From Ruthenibacterium lactatiformans (GTDB lineage Bacteria; Bacillota; Clostridia; Oscillospirales; Ruminococcaceae), in the NCBI RefSeq assembly GCF_000949455.1, contig NZ_JXXK01000018.1, positions 1 through 64,000 on the forward strand: a stretch of 64,000 bases of DNA. Direction: 5' to 3'. Shown here piece after piece: positions 34,098-42,226 of the stretch. Under the pieces are notes generated by a model. That model was given only the letters and a program-made list of their open reading frames with translations. It was not told where the DNA came from and did not search any database. Made by a program: the position numbers and the translations under genes. Numbering within the stretch: position 1 is the stretch's first letter; each line of letters opens with the position of its first letter.

Positions 34098-35003
34098 ATG
34101 GGCTACGAGGCCATACGGCTGCAGCGGCCGCTGGCGGTGGACGATATCGTCTCCGTGCATTATTTTGAATATTCCAGCAATTACTATTTTGAAGGAGAGC
34201 GCCACGATTTCTGGGAATTTTTGTATGTGGACAAGGGTGAGCTGGATGTGCGCGCCGGGGACGTGGTGCAGCATTTGAAGAAAGGGCAGATCATTTTCCA
34301 TAAACCGGGCGAGTTCCACGCGCTCTCGGCCAACGGTGTGGTGGCGCCCAATCTTGTTGTGGTGGGTTTTGTCTGCCACGGCGAGGCCATGCGTTTTTTT
34401 GAAAACAGAGTATTGAGCGTGGGCGATTCCGGCCGCGCCCTGCTGGCGCGCATCGTGGAGGAGGGCGAGGCCGCATTCTCCACGCCGCTCAACGACCCGC
34501 AGACCATGCAGCTGGCCCGGCGGGAGGATGCGCCCTTCGGCGCCGAGCAGCTCATCGGAAGCAGCATCGAGCAGCTGCTCATCGGCTTCATCCGCCGCGG
34601 CGCGGACGAGGCCGCGGCCGCCGCAAAGCCCACCAGCCTCATCCGGGAACGCACACAGCAGGAATTCATCGACCGTGTGAGCAAATATCTGGAGGACAAC
34701 ATCGCAAAACGCCTGACGCTCTCGGATATCTGCCGGGACAATCTGGTGGGCCGCAGCTATCTGCAAAAGATCTTCCGGGAAAAGACGGGCGGCGGCGCAA
34801 TGGAATACTTCGGCACGCTGAAGATCGACGCGGCCAAGCGCATGATCCGGGAGGGCACGCACAATTTCACCGAGATCGCCGCGCTGCTGGGCTATAACTC
34901 CATCCACTATTTCTCCCGCCATTTCAAAAAGGTTACGGGCATGACGCCCAGCGAATACGCCTCCAGCGTCAAAATTCTGGCCACCAAAAACCGTACGGAA
35001 TGA
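34098..35003 (+). CDS. AraC-family regulator, second in the host-glycan locus
   Basis: 301 aa. An N-terminal cupin-like domain (GERHDFWEFLYVDKGELDV, KPGEFHAL) is joined by a linker rich in Ala/Glu to the AraC double HTH (LTLSDICRDNLVGRSYLQKIF and FTEIAALLGYNSIHYFSRHF). It is not a close copy of the regulator just upstream. It precedes galE and could control the galE-NTase-nahK operon, whose promoter has two direct repeats spaced as AraC proteins prefer. AAAGGCGG precedes the ATG. Confidence 0.88.
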   Translation: MGYEAIRLQRPLAVDDIVSVHYFEYSSNYYFEGERHDFWEFLYVDKGELDVRAGDVVQHLKKGQIIFHKPGEFHALSANGVVAPNLVVVGFVCHGEAMRFFENRVLSVGDSGRALLARIVEEGEAAFSTPLNDPQTMQLARREDAPFGAEQLIGSSIEQLLIGFIRRGADEAAAAAKPTSLIRERTQQEFIDRVSKYLEDNIAKRLTLSDICRDNLVGRSYLQKIFREKTGGGAMEYFGTLKIDAAKRMIREGTHNFTEIAALLGYNSIHYFSRHFKKVTGMTPSEYASSVKILATKNRTE

Positions 35004-35024
35004 GTTTTTCGCTATCGTGGACGT

Positions 35025-35123
35025 TTGTGCAAATATTCGGGATTCCTGCGGCCTTGCATAGTTCAATTGTGCAAATATTGTATTAAAAAATCTATTTAAC
35101 ACGCTGCCCGGAGCGGCTACAAT
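35025..35123 (+). promoter_or_regulatory. galE promoter with two direct operator repeats
   Basis: TTTAAC (35095-35100), 17-bp spacer, TACAAT (35118-35123). TTGTGCAAATATT occurs twice in direct orientation at 35025-35037 and 35067-35079, 42 bp (four helical turns) apart; the second copy ends 15 bp before the -35 box, an arrangement typical of AraC-family activation. Confidence 0.7.
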
Positions 35124-35198
35124 GAAAAGCAATGAAGAGTGTTCCGGGCAGCACAAAAGCAACGCGTGAAAAACAAAACAGAAAAGGAGCTGGCAACT

Positions 35199-36218
35199 AT
35201 GGCGATTTTGGTAAACGGGGGCGCCGGATACATCGGCAGCCACACCTGCATCGAGCTGATGAAAGCGGGTTATGAGATCATCGTGGCCGACAACCTGTAC
35301 AATTCCTGCGAGGAGGCCCTGCGCCGCGTGGAACAGATCAGCGGCAAAAAGGTCCCCTTCGTCAATGTGGACCTGTGCGACGGCGAGGCCGTGGACGCGC
35401 TGTTCGCCTCCCATCCGGAGATCGACGCCGTCATCCATTTCGCGGCATACAAGGCCGTGGGTGAAAGCGTTCAAAAACCGCTGGAATATTACACCAACAA
35501 CCTGGGCTGCACGCTGACGGTGCTGAACGCCATGCGCAAATACAATGTAAAAAACTTTGTGTTCTCGTCCTCCGCCACGGTTTACGGAGACCCGGCCAGC
35601 GTGCCCATCACCGAGGACTTCCCCACCGGCGCCACCACCAACCCCTACGGCACCACCAAGGTGATGATGGAGCAGATTTTAAAGGATTACTGCAAGGCGG
35701 ACCCCACGATGAATGTGGCCCTGCTGCGCTATTTCAACCCCATCGGCGCTCATGAAAGCGGCCTCATCGGCGAGGACCCCAACGGCATCCCCAACAACCT
35801 GGTGCCCTACATCGCCAAGGTGGCCGTGGGCACGCTGGAAAAGGTGCATGTGTTCGGCAACGATTACCCCACGCCCGACGGCACCGGCGTGCGCGATTAT
35901 ATCCATGTGGTGGACCTGGCCCGCGGCCATGTGGCGGCGCTGAAAAAGCTGGCTTCGAACTGCGGCCTGTTCATCTGCAACCTGGGCACGGGCAAGGGCT
36001 ACAGCGTGCTGGACGTCATCAAAGCATACAGCAAGGCCTGCGGCAAGGACCTGCCCTATGTCATCGACCCGCGCCGCCCCGGCGACATTGCCGAATGCTA
36101 CGCGGACCCCGCCAAGGCCCGGGACGAGCTGGGCTGGACGGCCGAGTACGGCATTGAAGAGATGTGTGCCTCCAGCTGGAAATGGCAGAGCATGAACCCC
36201 AACGGCTACAAGGGCTGA
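35199..36218 (+). CDS. galE: UDP-glucose/UDP-N-acetylglucosamine 4-epimerase
   Basis: NAD-dependent epimerase of the extended SDR family, 339 aa. NAD-binding GGAGYIGS (7-14), the Ser residues near 125, and catalytic Tyr150/Lys154 in YGTTK are present. In the local pathway it would interconvert UDP-galactose with UDP-glucose and probably UDP-GalNAc with UDP-GlcNAc. AAAGGAG precedes the ATG at 35199; the frame is open 20 codons upstream without similarity. First gene of an operon with the nucleotidyltransferase and NahK. Confidence 0.95.
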   Translation: MAILVNGGAGYIGSHTCIELMKAGYEIIVADNLYNSCEEALRRVEQISGKKVPFVNVDLCDGEAVDALFASHPEIDAVIHFAAYKAVGESVQKPLEYYTNNLGCTLTVLNAMRKYNVKNFVFSSSATVYGDPASVPITEDFPTGATTNPYGTTKVMMEQILKDYCKADPTMNVALLRYFNPIGAHESGLIGEDPNGIPNNLVPYIAKVAVGTLEKVHVFGNDYPTPDGTGVRDYIHVVDLARGHVAALKKLASNCGLFICNLGTGKGYSVLDVIKAYSKACGKDLPYVIDPRRPGDIAECYADPAKARDELGWTAEYGIEEMCASSWKWQSMNPNGYKG

Positions 36219-36269
36219 GCCGCGCCCGCCCTTGGATACAAGAATCGGAGCAAAAAGGAGAATAACGCA

Positions 36270-37196
36270 ATGAACAAACCTGTACTCGTTGTTATGGCCG
36301 CCGGCATGGGCAGCCGCTACGGCGGCCTCAAGCAGATCGACCCGGTGGGCGGCCACGGCCAGCTCATCATCGACTATTCCATCTTCGACGCCCGCCGCGC
36401 GGGCTTCGAGACCGTGGTGTTCATCATCAAGCACGAGATCGAGGCCGACTTCAAGGCCGCCATCGGCGACCGCCTGTCCAAAGTGATGGACGTGCGCTAT
36501 GCGTTCCAGCAGCTGGACGACCTGCCCGCCGGCTACGCCGTGCCCGAAGGCCGCGTCAAGCCCTGGGGCACCAGCCACGCCATCCTGTCGGCCCGGGACG
36601 TCATCGACGGCCCGTTCGCCGTGATCAACGCCGACGACTATTACGGCCCCGAGGCGTTCCAGAAGATCTACGATTACCTGCTTGCCAACCCGGACCGGGA
36701 CGGCAAATATGAATACGCCATGGTCGGCTATCTGCTGGAGAACACGGTAACCGAAAACGGCCACGTGGCCCGCGGCATCTGCGTGACGAATGCGGAGGGC
36801 TATCTGGACAGCGTCACCGAACGCACCCACATCGAAAAAACCGCAGCGGGCGCGCGCTTCACGGAGGATGACGGCGCCACTTGGACGGACCTGCCCGGCG
36901 ACACCATCGTATCCATGAACATGTGGGGCTTTACCCGGAGCTTTCTGGCCGAGACCGGGGCCCGCTTTGCGGCGTTTCTGGACAACGCGCTGAAAACGAA
37001 CCCCCTTAAGGGCGAGTACTTCCTCCCCAGCGTGGTGAGCCAGCTCATCGCCGAGGATAAGGCGCAGGTGAAGGTGCTGCACAGCCGCGACAAGTGGTAC
37101 GGCGTGACCTACAAAGAAGATAAGCCCGTGGTGGTGGCGGCCATTGCCGAAAAAACGGCGCAGGGCCTGTACCCCGACAATCTGTGGGAGGTGTAA
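36270..37196 (+). CDS. Sugar-1-phosphate nucleotidyltransferase
   Basis: 308-aa nucleotidyltransferase with the N-terminal signature MAAGMGSRYGGLKQIDPVG and the INADDYYG metal-binding segment. Substrate and nucleotide are not readable. Lying between galE and nahK, it probably activates HexNAc-1-phosphate or galactose-1-phosphate to a UDP-sugar. That step in Bifidobacterium is done by a UDP-glucose-hexose-1-phosphate uridylyltransferase, which is absent here. AAAAAGGAG precedes the ATG. The stop is 2 bp before nahK. Confidence 0.85.
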   Translation: MNKPVLVVMAAGMGSRYGGLKQIDPVGGHGQLIIDYSIFDARRAGFETVVFIIKHEIEADFKAAIGDRLSKVMDVRYAFQQLDDLPAGYAVPEGRVKPWGTSHAILSARDVIDGPFAVINADDYYGPEAFQKIYDYLLANPDRDGKYEYAMVGYLLENTVTENGHVARGICVTNAEGYLDSVTERTHIEKTAAGARFTEDDGATWTDLPGDTIVSMNMWGFTRSFLAETGARFAAFLDNALKTNPLKGEYFLPSVVSQLIAEDKAQVKVLHSRDKWYGVTYKEDKPVVVAAIAEKTAQGLYPDNLWEV

Positions 37197-37198
37197 GC

Positions 37199-38311
37199 AT
37201 GGCAAATCCCGCTGAAAACACGCTCTCCGAAGTGCTTGCCGCCTATGCGTTCGCGGGCGAGGTCGTAGGCGCGGCGCGCTTCGGCCAGGGCCATATCAAC
37301 GACACGTTCTGCGTATACACCCAGACGGCAGAAGGCGACTGCGTGCGCTACATCCTCCAGCGCATGAGCGCCGCCGCATTCAAGCACCCGGACCAGCTCA
37401 TGCAAAACATCGTGGGCGTGACGGACTATCTGCGCGATCTCATTGAGAAAGACGGCGGCGACGCGGCGCGGGAAACCATGACGGTGCTGCGCACCAAAAA
37501 CGGCGCGGCATATTTCACCGACAGCGAGGGCGGCGCATGGCGCGTGTATCCCTTTGTGGAAAATACGCTGTGCCTGCAGAAAGCAGAAACGCCGGAGCTG
37601 TTCTATGCTTCCGCCAAGGCGTTCGGCAATTTCCAACGCATGCTGAAGGATTATCCCGCCGATACCCTGTTCGAGACCATTGAAAAATTCCACGACACTG
37701 AAAACCGCCTCGCCAATTTTGAAAAGGCGCTGGCTGCGGACAAGCTGGGCCGCGCGAAGGACTGCGCGCCGGAGATCGCGTTCGTAAAGGCCCATGCGGC
37801 GGATTGCAGCGTGGCGCTGGAGGCGCTGCGCGCCGGCAGGCTGCCCCTGCGCGTGACGCACAACGACACCAAACTCAACAACATCCTCATCGACAAGGAT
37901 ACCGGCGAGGGCATCTGCGTCATTGACCTGGACACCGTGATGCCGGGCCTGTCCATCAATGATTTTGGCGATTCCATCCGCTTCGGCGCGAACCATTCCG
38001 CCGAGGACGAGCGCGATCTTTCCAAGGTGAATTTCGACCTTCCGCTGTTTGATATTTACACCAAGGGCTTTCTCGAGGGCGCGGCCGGCACGCTGACGGA
38101 CGCAGAGAAGGAGTACCTGCCCTGGGGCGCGAAGCTGATGACGCTGGAGTGCGGCATCCGCTTCCTGACGGACTATCTGGAGGGCGACACCTACTTCAAG
38201 ATCCACCGGGACGGACAGAACCTGGACCGCTGCCGCACCCAGTTCAAGCTGGTGCGCGACATGGAGGCCCGCTGGGACGAGATGGCCGCCGTTGTGAAAA
38301 AATATTCCTGA
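37199..38311 (+). CDS. nahK: N-acetylhexosamine 1-kinase (aminoglycoside phosphotransferase fold)
   Basis: Phosphorylates GlcNAc/GalNAc at the anomeric carbon, so the sugar released by the GH112 enzyme can be activated. 370 aa; the kinase fold shows GQGHINDTFCV near the start, the catalytic LRVTHNDTKLNNILID loop and the metal-binding VIDLDTVMPG. The ATG at 37199 follows GGAGGTG in the end of the preceding gene. Last gene of the galE operon. Named from close resemblance to Bifidobacterium LnpB/NahK and the locus. Confidence 0.9.
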   Translation: MANPAENTLSEVLAAYAFAGEVVGAARFGQGHINDTFCVYTQTAEGDCVRYILQRMSAAAFKHPDQLMQNIVGVTDYLRDLIEKDGGDAARETMTVLRTKNGAAYFTDSEGGAWRVYPFVENTLCLQKAETPELFYASAKAFGNFQRMLKDYPADTLFETIEKFHDTENRLANFEKALAADKLGRAKDCAPEIAFVKAHAADCSVALEALRAGRLPLRVTHNDTKLNNILIDKDTGEGICVIDLDTVMPGLSINDFGDSIRFGANHSAEDERDLSKVNFDLPLFDIYTKGFLEGAAGTLTDAEKEYLPWGAKLMTLECGIRFLTDYLEGDTYFKIHRDGQNLDRCRTQFKLVRDMEARWDEMAAVVKKYS

Positions 38312-38329
38312 GCCGTTTTACACAAAACA

Positions 38330-38361
38330 AAAGCGCGGACGCATCGAAGCGTCCGCGCTTT
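38330..38361. terminator. Bidirectional terminator between nahK and the nicotinamidase gene
   Basis: A 13-bp perfect stem (38330-38342 with 38349-38361) with T-rich tails on both strands. Confidence 0.88.
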
Positions 38362-38393
38362 CCTGTTTTCTTCATCGCGCCCCGGGCGCTTTG

Positions 38394-38933
38394 TCACACG
38401 ATCTCATACCCCATACCCGCCAGCAGGGCCAGCGCACGGGCGTGCCCCTCGGGCGTGGCGGCGGCGCACAGGTCCTTCAATACCGCCACGCGGGCATTCA
38501 GAAAGGCCGAATGCAGCAAAACGGCGTTGCTCACCACACAAATGTCCGTCACCACGCCGCAGATCTCAATGCTGTCCGGCGCGCCGCCGCACAGCGCCTC
38601 TGCCTCGGCTGGCAGCGCCGCGCAGCCGAATGTGGGCTTGTCCACAATGGACACGCCGTCCCGTACGCCCGTCTCATACTGCGACAATGAGCCGTACAGG
38701 CCCCAGCCCTGGCTGCCCTTAATGCAGTGCGCCACGGGAAGAAAGCGGCCCTCCCGCGTGTTCAGGTAATCCGTGCCGTGGGTATCCCGGGTAAACAGCA
38801 CGCGGCCGCCCCTTTCCAACTGCGCGGCCACCCGCGCGGCAATGCCCGGCTCCAGCGCGGCGGCGGCCGGGTTGCCCAGCGCGCCCGTTACAAAATCGTT
38901 CTGGTAGTCAATCACAACAAGCAGTTCCCGCAT
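38394..38933 (-). CDS. Isochorismatase-family cysteine hydrolase, probable nicotinamidase
   Basis: 179 aa. The catalytic triad Asp9 (VVIDYQNDF), Lys99 and Cys132 (GVVTDICV) is complete. Metal-ligand region TRDTHGTDYLNTREGRFLPVAHC is that of nicotinamidases, which hydrolyse nicotinamide to nicotinate in NAD salvage. The gene ends 3 bp... downstream of alr on the same strand, so the two are co-transcribed with alr first. No other NAD genes are nearby. Confidence 0.85.
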   Translation of the reverse strand: MRELLVVIDYQNDFVTGALGNPAAAALEPGIAARVAAQLERGGRVLFTRDTHGTDYLNTREGRFLPVAHCIKGSQGWGLYGSLSQYETGVRDGVSIVDKPTFGCAALPAEAEALCGGAPDSIEICGVVTDICVVSNAVLLHSAFLNARVAVLKDLCAAATPEGHARALALLAGMGYEIV

Positions 38934-38936
38934 CGT

Positions 38937-40109
38937 CTATTCCCCTTTCAGATAGTCCACCAATTCCACTTCTGCGCCGTTTTCCACATATACGCGCTGC
39001 ACGCGGCGCCCCACGTCGCACAGCACTTCATAATTGATGGTGCCCGTCATGCGGGCCACGTCGTCTACGCTGTCCGCCGCGCCGCCGCCGAACACAATAG
39101 CCGCATCCCCGGCCTTCACGTCCGGGATGTCTGTCACGTCCACAACGATCTGGTCCATACACACCCGGCCCAACACCCGCGCCGGCCTGCCGTGCAGCGA
39201 GACCGTGCCCCGGCCCGACAGCGCCCGCGGATAACCGTCCGCGTAGCCCACGGCCAGCGTGGCCGCGCGCATGGGCTTTGGCGCGCGGAAGGTGCAGCCG
39301 TAGCTGACGGCGTCGCCCGCCGCCAGTTCCTTCACCATGGATACCGCCGCGCGCAGGCGCAGCGCGGGCACAAGCCCGGGCAGCACCGTATCAGCCGAGG
39401 GCTGTTCGCCGTACAGGATGATGCCCGGCCGCACCATGTCCAGATGGAACTCCGGCCAGGCGAAGGTACCCGCCGAATTGCAGCAATGCTTCACCGCAAA
39501 GGTACAGCCCCGGGCGGCCATCTCCTCCACTGCCGCGCACAAAATATCGTACTGGCGGCGCGTATAGGCGATATCCTCCGGCGCGGTGCTGTCCGCCGCT
39601 GCGAAATGCGTAAAGACACCCACGGGCACAAGCCCCGGCAGCGCACAGGCCTCGGCCATCTCCGCCACGGCACGCTCCATATCGTCGTCCGCCGTAAAGC
39701 CGATGCGGCCCATGCCCGTGTCTACTTTCAAATGCACGCGCACCGCCACGCCCGCACGCAGCGCGGCCTCCGAAAGCGCCCGCGCATATTCCAGCGAGAA
39801 CACCGTCTGGCTGATGCCGCCCACGGCCAGCGCGGCCGCGTTCTGCACGCCGGTATAACCCAGGATCAGGATGGGCTTCGTAACGCCCGCCCGGCGCAGG
39901 CACACCGCCTCGCCAAAGCCGGACACCGCAAACTGGTCCGCGCCCTCCTGCTCCAGAAGCGGGGCCACCACCGCGTCGCCGTGGCCGTATGCATCGGCCT
40001 TTACCACGGCCATCACCGCCGCATCCCCGGCCCTTTCCCGCACCAGCTTAAAGTTGTGCCGCAGCGCGCCGAGGTCCACCTCGGCCCAGCAGCGCCGTTC
40101 AAATTCCAT
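38937..40109 (-). CDS. alr: Alanine racemase
   Basis: PLP enzyme that makes D-alanine for peptidoglycan. 390 aa; the cofactor lysine is Lys37 in VVKADAYGHG and the catalytic tyrosine lies in VSYGCTF. I chose the ATG at 40109 with GGTGG upstream, because the conserved RRCWAEVDLGAL starts there. A second, membrane-fused racemase (VanT-like) lies at 48157-50331, so this is probably the housekeeping enzyme. Confidence 0.95.
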   Translation of the reverse strand: MEFERRCWAEVDLGALRHNFKLVRERAGDAAVMAVVKADAYGHGDAVVAPLLEQEGADQFAVSGFGEAVCLRRAGVTKPILILGYTGVQNAAALAVGGISQTVFSLEYARALSEAALRAGVAVRVHLKVDTGMGRIGFTADDDMERAVAEMAEACALPGLVPVGVFTHFAAADSTAPEDIAYTRRQYDILCAAVEEMAARGCTFAVKHCCNSAGTFAWPEFHLDMVRPGIILYGEQPSADTVLPGLVPALRLRAAVSMVKELAAGDAVSYGCTFRAPKPMRAATLAVGYADGYPRALSGRGTVSLHGRPARVLGRVCMDQIVVDVTDIPDVKAGDAAIVFGGGAADSVDDVARMTGTINYEVLCDVGRRVQRVYVENGAEVELVDYLKGE

Positions 40110-40164
40110 CGTATCCACCGGCCTTCCTTTATCTTTATGGCATGCCGCCTTATCCGCTTCTTCC

Positions 40165-40192
40165 AGTATAACATTTTCGTGGGCAGAGTAAA
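40165..40192 (-). promoter_or_regulatory. Promoter of alr
   Basis: On the minus strand TTTACT (40192-40187), 16-bp spacer ending TGT, TATACT (40170-40165). Confidence 0.55.
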
Positions 40193-40307
40193 CAAAAAGC
40201 GGGCAAATTTTTATAAAAACAGCACGTGAGCATTCAAGAGCATTCAAGAGCAAAACAGAGCATTTTAAAGCGCTCGCTTTCTAAATCAAAAAAATGCAAA
40301 AAAGGGG

Positions 40308-40336
40308 TTGACGCGGCGCCGGGCATCCGCTATAAT
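40308..40336 (+). promoter_or_regulatory. Sigma-A promoter of rplM-rpsI
   Basis: TTGACG (40308-40313), 17-bp spacer, TATAAT (40331-40336). Confidence 0.8.
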
Positions 40337-40342
40337 CAATCT

Positions 40343-40395
40343 TGCGCCTGTTTGCACGGGCCTTTCGATTGTTTGTAGAGACTATTAGGAGGAAA
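40343..40395 (+). promoter_or_regulatory. Possible L13-type ribosomal protein leader
   Basis: The 64-nt leader can form GCCTG/CGGGC around TTTGCA, followed by TTTCGATTGTTTGTAGAGAC just ahead of the RBS. Firmicutes rplM mRNAs often carry an autoregulatory L13 leader; this assignment rests on position and a partial memory of its consensus. Confidence 0.4.
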
Positions 40396-40400
40396 ACACC

Positions 40401-40829
40401 ATGAGCACAACTCTTGCTAAACCCGGCACCGTGGAACGCAAGTGGTACATCATCGATGCCGCCGGCAAGCCCCTGGGCCGCACCGCCGCCACTGCCGCCG
40501 TGCTGCTCCGCGGCAAAAATAAGGTCACTTTCACGCCCAATGTCGATTGCGGCGACCATGTGATCATCATCAACTGCGACCAGGCTGTCCTTACCGGCAG
40601 CAAGCTGGACAAGAAGTATTACTACCACCACAGCGGCTGGATCGGCGGCATGAAAGCCGTGCAGTACCGCACGCTGATGGCCGAGAAATCCGATAAGGCC
40701 ATGATGCTGGCCGTGAAGGGCATGCTGCCCGGCAACACCCTGGGTGCCGCCGCGCTGAAGCGCCTGCGCGTCTACAAGGGCGCCGAGCACAACAACGCCG
40801 CCCAGAAGCCCGAAGCTTACACACTGTAA
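40401..40829 (+). CDS. rplM: 50S ribosomal protein L13
   Basis: Large-subunit ribosomal protein, 142 aa, the standard size. RKWYIIDAAGKPLGRTA, HSGWIGGMKA and the terminal AEHNNAAQKPEAYTL are characteristic. AGGAGG precedes the ATG. rpsI follows 15 bp later, the universal rplM-rpsI operon. Confidence 0.98.
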   Translation: MSTTLAKPGTVERKWYIIDAAGKPLGRTAATAAVLLRGKNKVTFTPNVDCGDHVIIINCDQAVLTGSKLDKKYYYHHSGWIGGMKAVQYRTLMAEKSDKAMMLAVKGMLPGNTLGAAALKRLRVYKGAEHNNAAQKPEAYTL

Positions 40830-40844
40830 TAGGAGGCAATGAGA

Positions 40845-41243
40845 ATGTACGAGACGAAACCTTATTTCTACGGCACCGGCCGTCGTAAGAATTCCGTTGC
40901 CCGCGTTCGTGTGTACAACGGCACCGGCAAGATCACCATCAACGACCGTGATATCGACGATTATTTCGGTCTTGAGACCCTGAAGCTCATCGTGCGCCAG
41001 CCGCTGGCTGTCGCGGGCGTCGAGGGCAAATTCGACATCGTTGTGCGCGTTGCGGGCGGCGGTGTTTCCGGCCAGGCGGGCGCCATCCGCCACGGCCTGT
41101 CCCGCGCGCTGCTCGTTTATGACGAGAACCTGCGCGGCGAACTGAAGAAAGCCGGCTTCCTGACGCGCGATCCGCGCATGAAGGAGCGCAAGAAATACGG
41201 TCTCAAGGCCGCACGCCGCGCGCCGCAGTTCAGCAAGCGCTGA
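40845..41243 (+). CDS. rpsI: 30S ribosomal protein S9
   Basis: Small-subunit ribosomal protein, 132 aa. YGTGRRKNSVARVRV at the start and the terminal KYGLKAARRAPQFSKR, whose tail reaches the decoding site, identify it. I chose the ATG at 40845, 8 bases after AGGAGG; another at 40839 is too close to it. Confidence 0.98.
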   Translation: MYETKPYFYGTGRRKNSVARVRVYNGTGKITINDRDIDDYFGLETLKLIVRQPLAVAGVEGKFDIVVRVAGGGVSGQAGAIRHGLSRALLVYDENLRGELKKAGFLTRDPRMKERKKYGLKAARRAPQFSKR

Positions 41244-41291
41244 ATTTCCGTTTGCCAGCTTTCCGCGCGAAGGCTGCGAGCCATGCAACAC

Positions 41292-41337
41292 AACCCGTGC
41301 CGCAATGCCTTTCTGGCAATGCGGCACGGGTTTTCTT
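41292..41337 (+). terminator. Terminator of rplM-rpsI
   Basis: AACCCGTGCCGCA (41292-41304) pairs with TGCGGCACGGGTT (41320-41332), with inner TGCC/GGCA, followed by TTTTC. Confidence 0.9.
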
Positions 41338-41343
41338 ATTTTC

Positions 41344-41713
41344 CGTCTCCGATCATGGGCCGGAAAACGTCCACTCCCCTGTCTTGGATATGCGGCGGCT
41401 CATTGAAAACATGATGGGCTGGTTCGGCGTAACACAGGAGCGCCTGTGCCGGGAACGGGCCATAGAAACACCCACCGGAGAAACGCTGTACTGGGATTAC
41501 TACTGCTATGTGAAAGAACATCCCGTGCGCCGCTGGGACACGCCCACATCCATTCTGTGCGGCGGACGGGACGAGCTGTGTGAGCCGGATGTCACCGCCC
41601 GTTTTGCCCGGCAATACGGCTGCAGGCTGCTGACACGCCCCGAAGCGGGCCACTATTTCCACACGCCAAAGGAGCTGGAGGCTCTGCGGCAATGGCTGAC
41701 GGCAAGCCTTTGA
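41344..41713 (+). pseudogene. Truncated alpha/beta hydrolase remnant
   Basis: The frame encodes only the C-terminal third of an alpha/beta hydrolase: LDMRRLIENMMGWFGV, the strand with ILCGGRDELCEP (catalytic Asp region) and the GHYFHTP histidine. The N-terminal half with the GxSxG nucleophile is missing. The frame runs back into the rpsI terminator without an RBS or start. It is most likely a gene fragment left after deletion. Confidence 0.65.
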
Positions 41714-41750
41714 GCAGAAGGCATATTCAAACAGAACAGGAGGAAAGAGC

Positions 41751-42113
41751 ATGGCAATGGAAAAAATCACAGAAAACGGAGTCGCCATCGCCCTTGTAAC
41801 AGGCACGTGCGCACTGACGGACGAGCAGACGGCGCTGGACTTGATCATGGAAGCGCGCTACACACTGGGCGCAGAGCGCATCGCCATTGAAAAGGCCGCT
41901 GTTTCGCCGGATTTTTTCATTTTGAGCACGGGCCTTGCCGGGGCCGTACTGCAAAAATTCATCAATTACGGCGCAAAGCTGGCGGTGTACGGCGATTATT
42001 CCGGATATACCAGCAAGCCCCTGCGGGATTTTATCCGCGAGAGCAACCGGGGCCGGGATATCTTTTTCCCCGCCACCCGGCAGGAAGCCATCCTCCGTCT
42101 GGCCGGGGTGTGA
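41751..42113 (+). CDS. DUF4180 domain protein
   Basis: 120 aa, matching DUF4180 over its length (RIAIEKAAVSPDFFILSTGLAGAVLQKFINYGAKLAVYGD). Function unknown; members are small cytoplasmic proteins often near regulators. AGGAGG lies 9 bases before the ATG. Its terminator hairpin is duplicated around the second copy of the structured repeat element. Confidence 0.85.
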   Translation: MAMEKITENGVAIALVTGTCALTDEQTALDLIMEARYTLGAERIAIEKAAVSPDFFILSTGLAGAVLQKFINYGAKLAVYGDYSGYTSKPLRDFIRESNRGRDIFFPATRQEAILRLAGV

Positions 42114-42226
42114 CCGCGTGCGGCGCGGCAGCCGCGGACGCTTTCCGCCACGCCGTGCCCGCACCGAGGCCGCAGCCATACCGCTTGGCAAAGCCTGGGC
42201 TTGAACAAGTTCAAAAAGGTAAAGCA

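Noticed and set aside
40343..40395. T-box or other amino-acid riboswitch before rplM
   Set aside because: The leader is only 64 nt and lacks T-box features; at most it is a ribosomal-protein leader.
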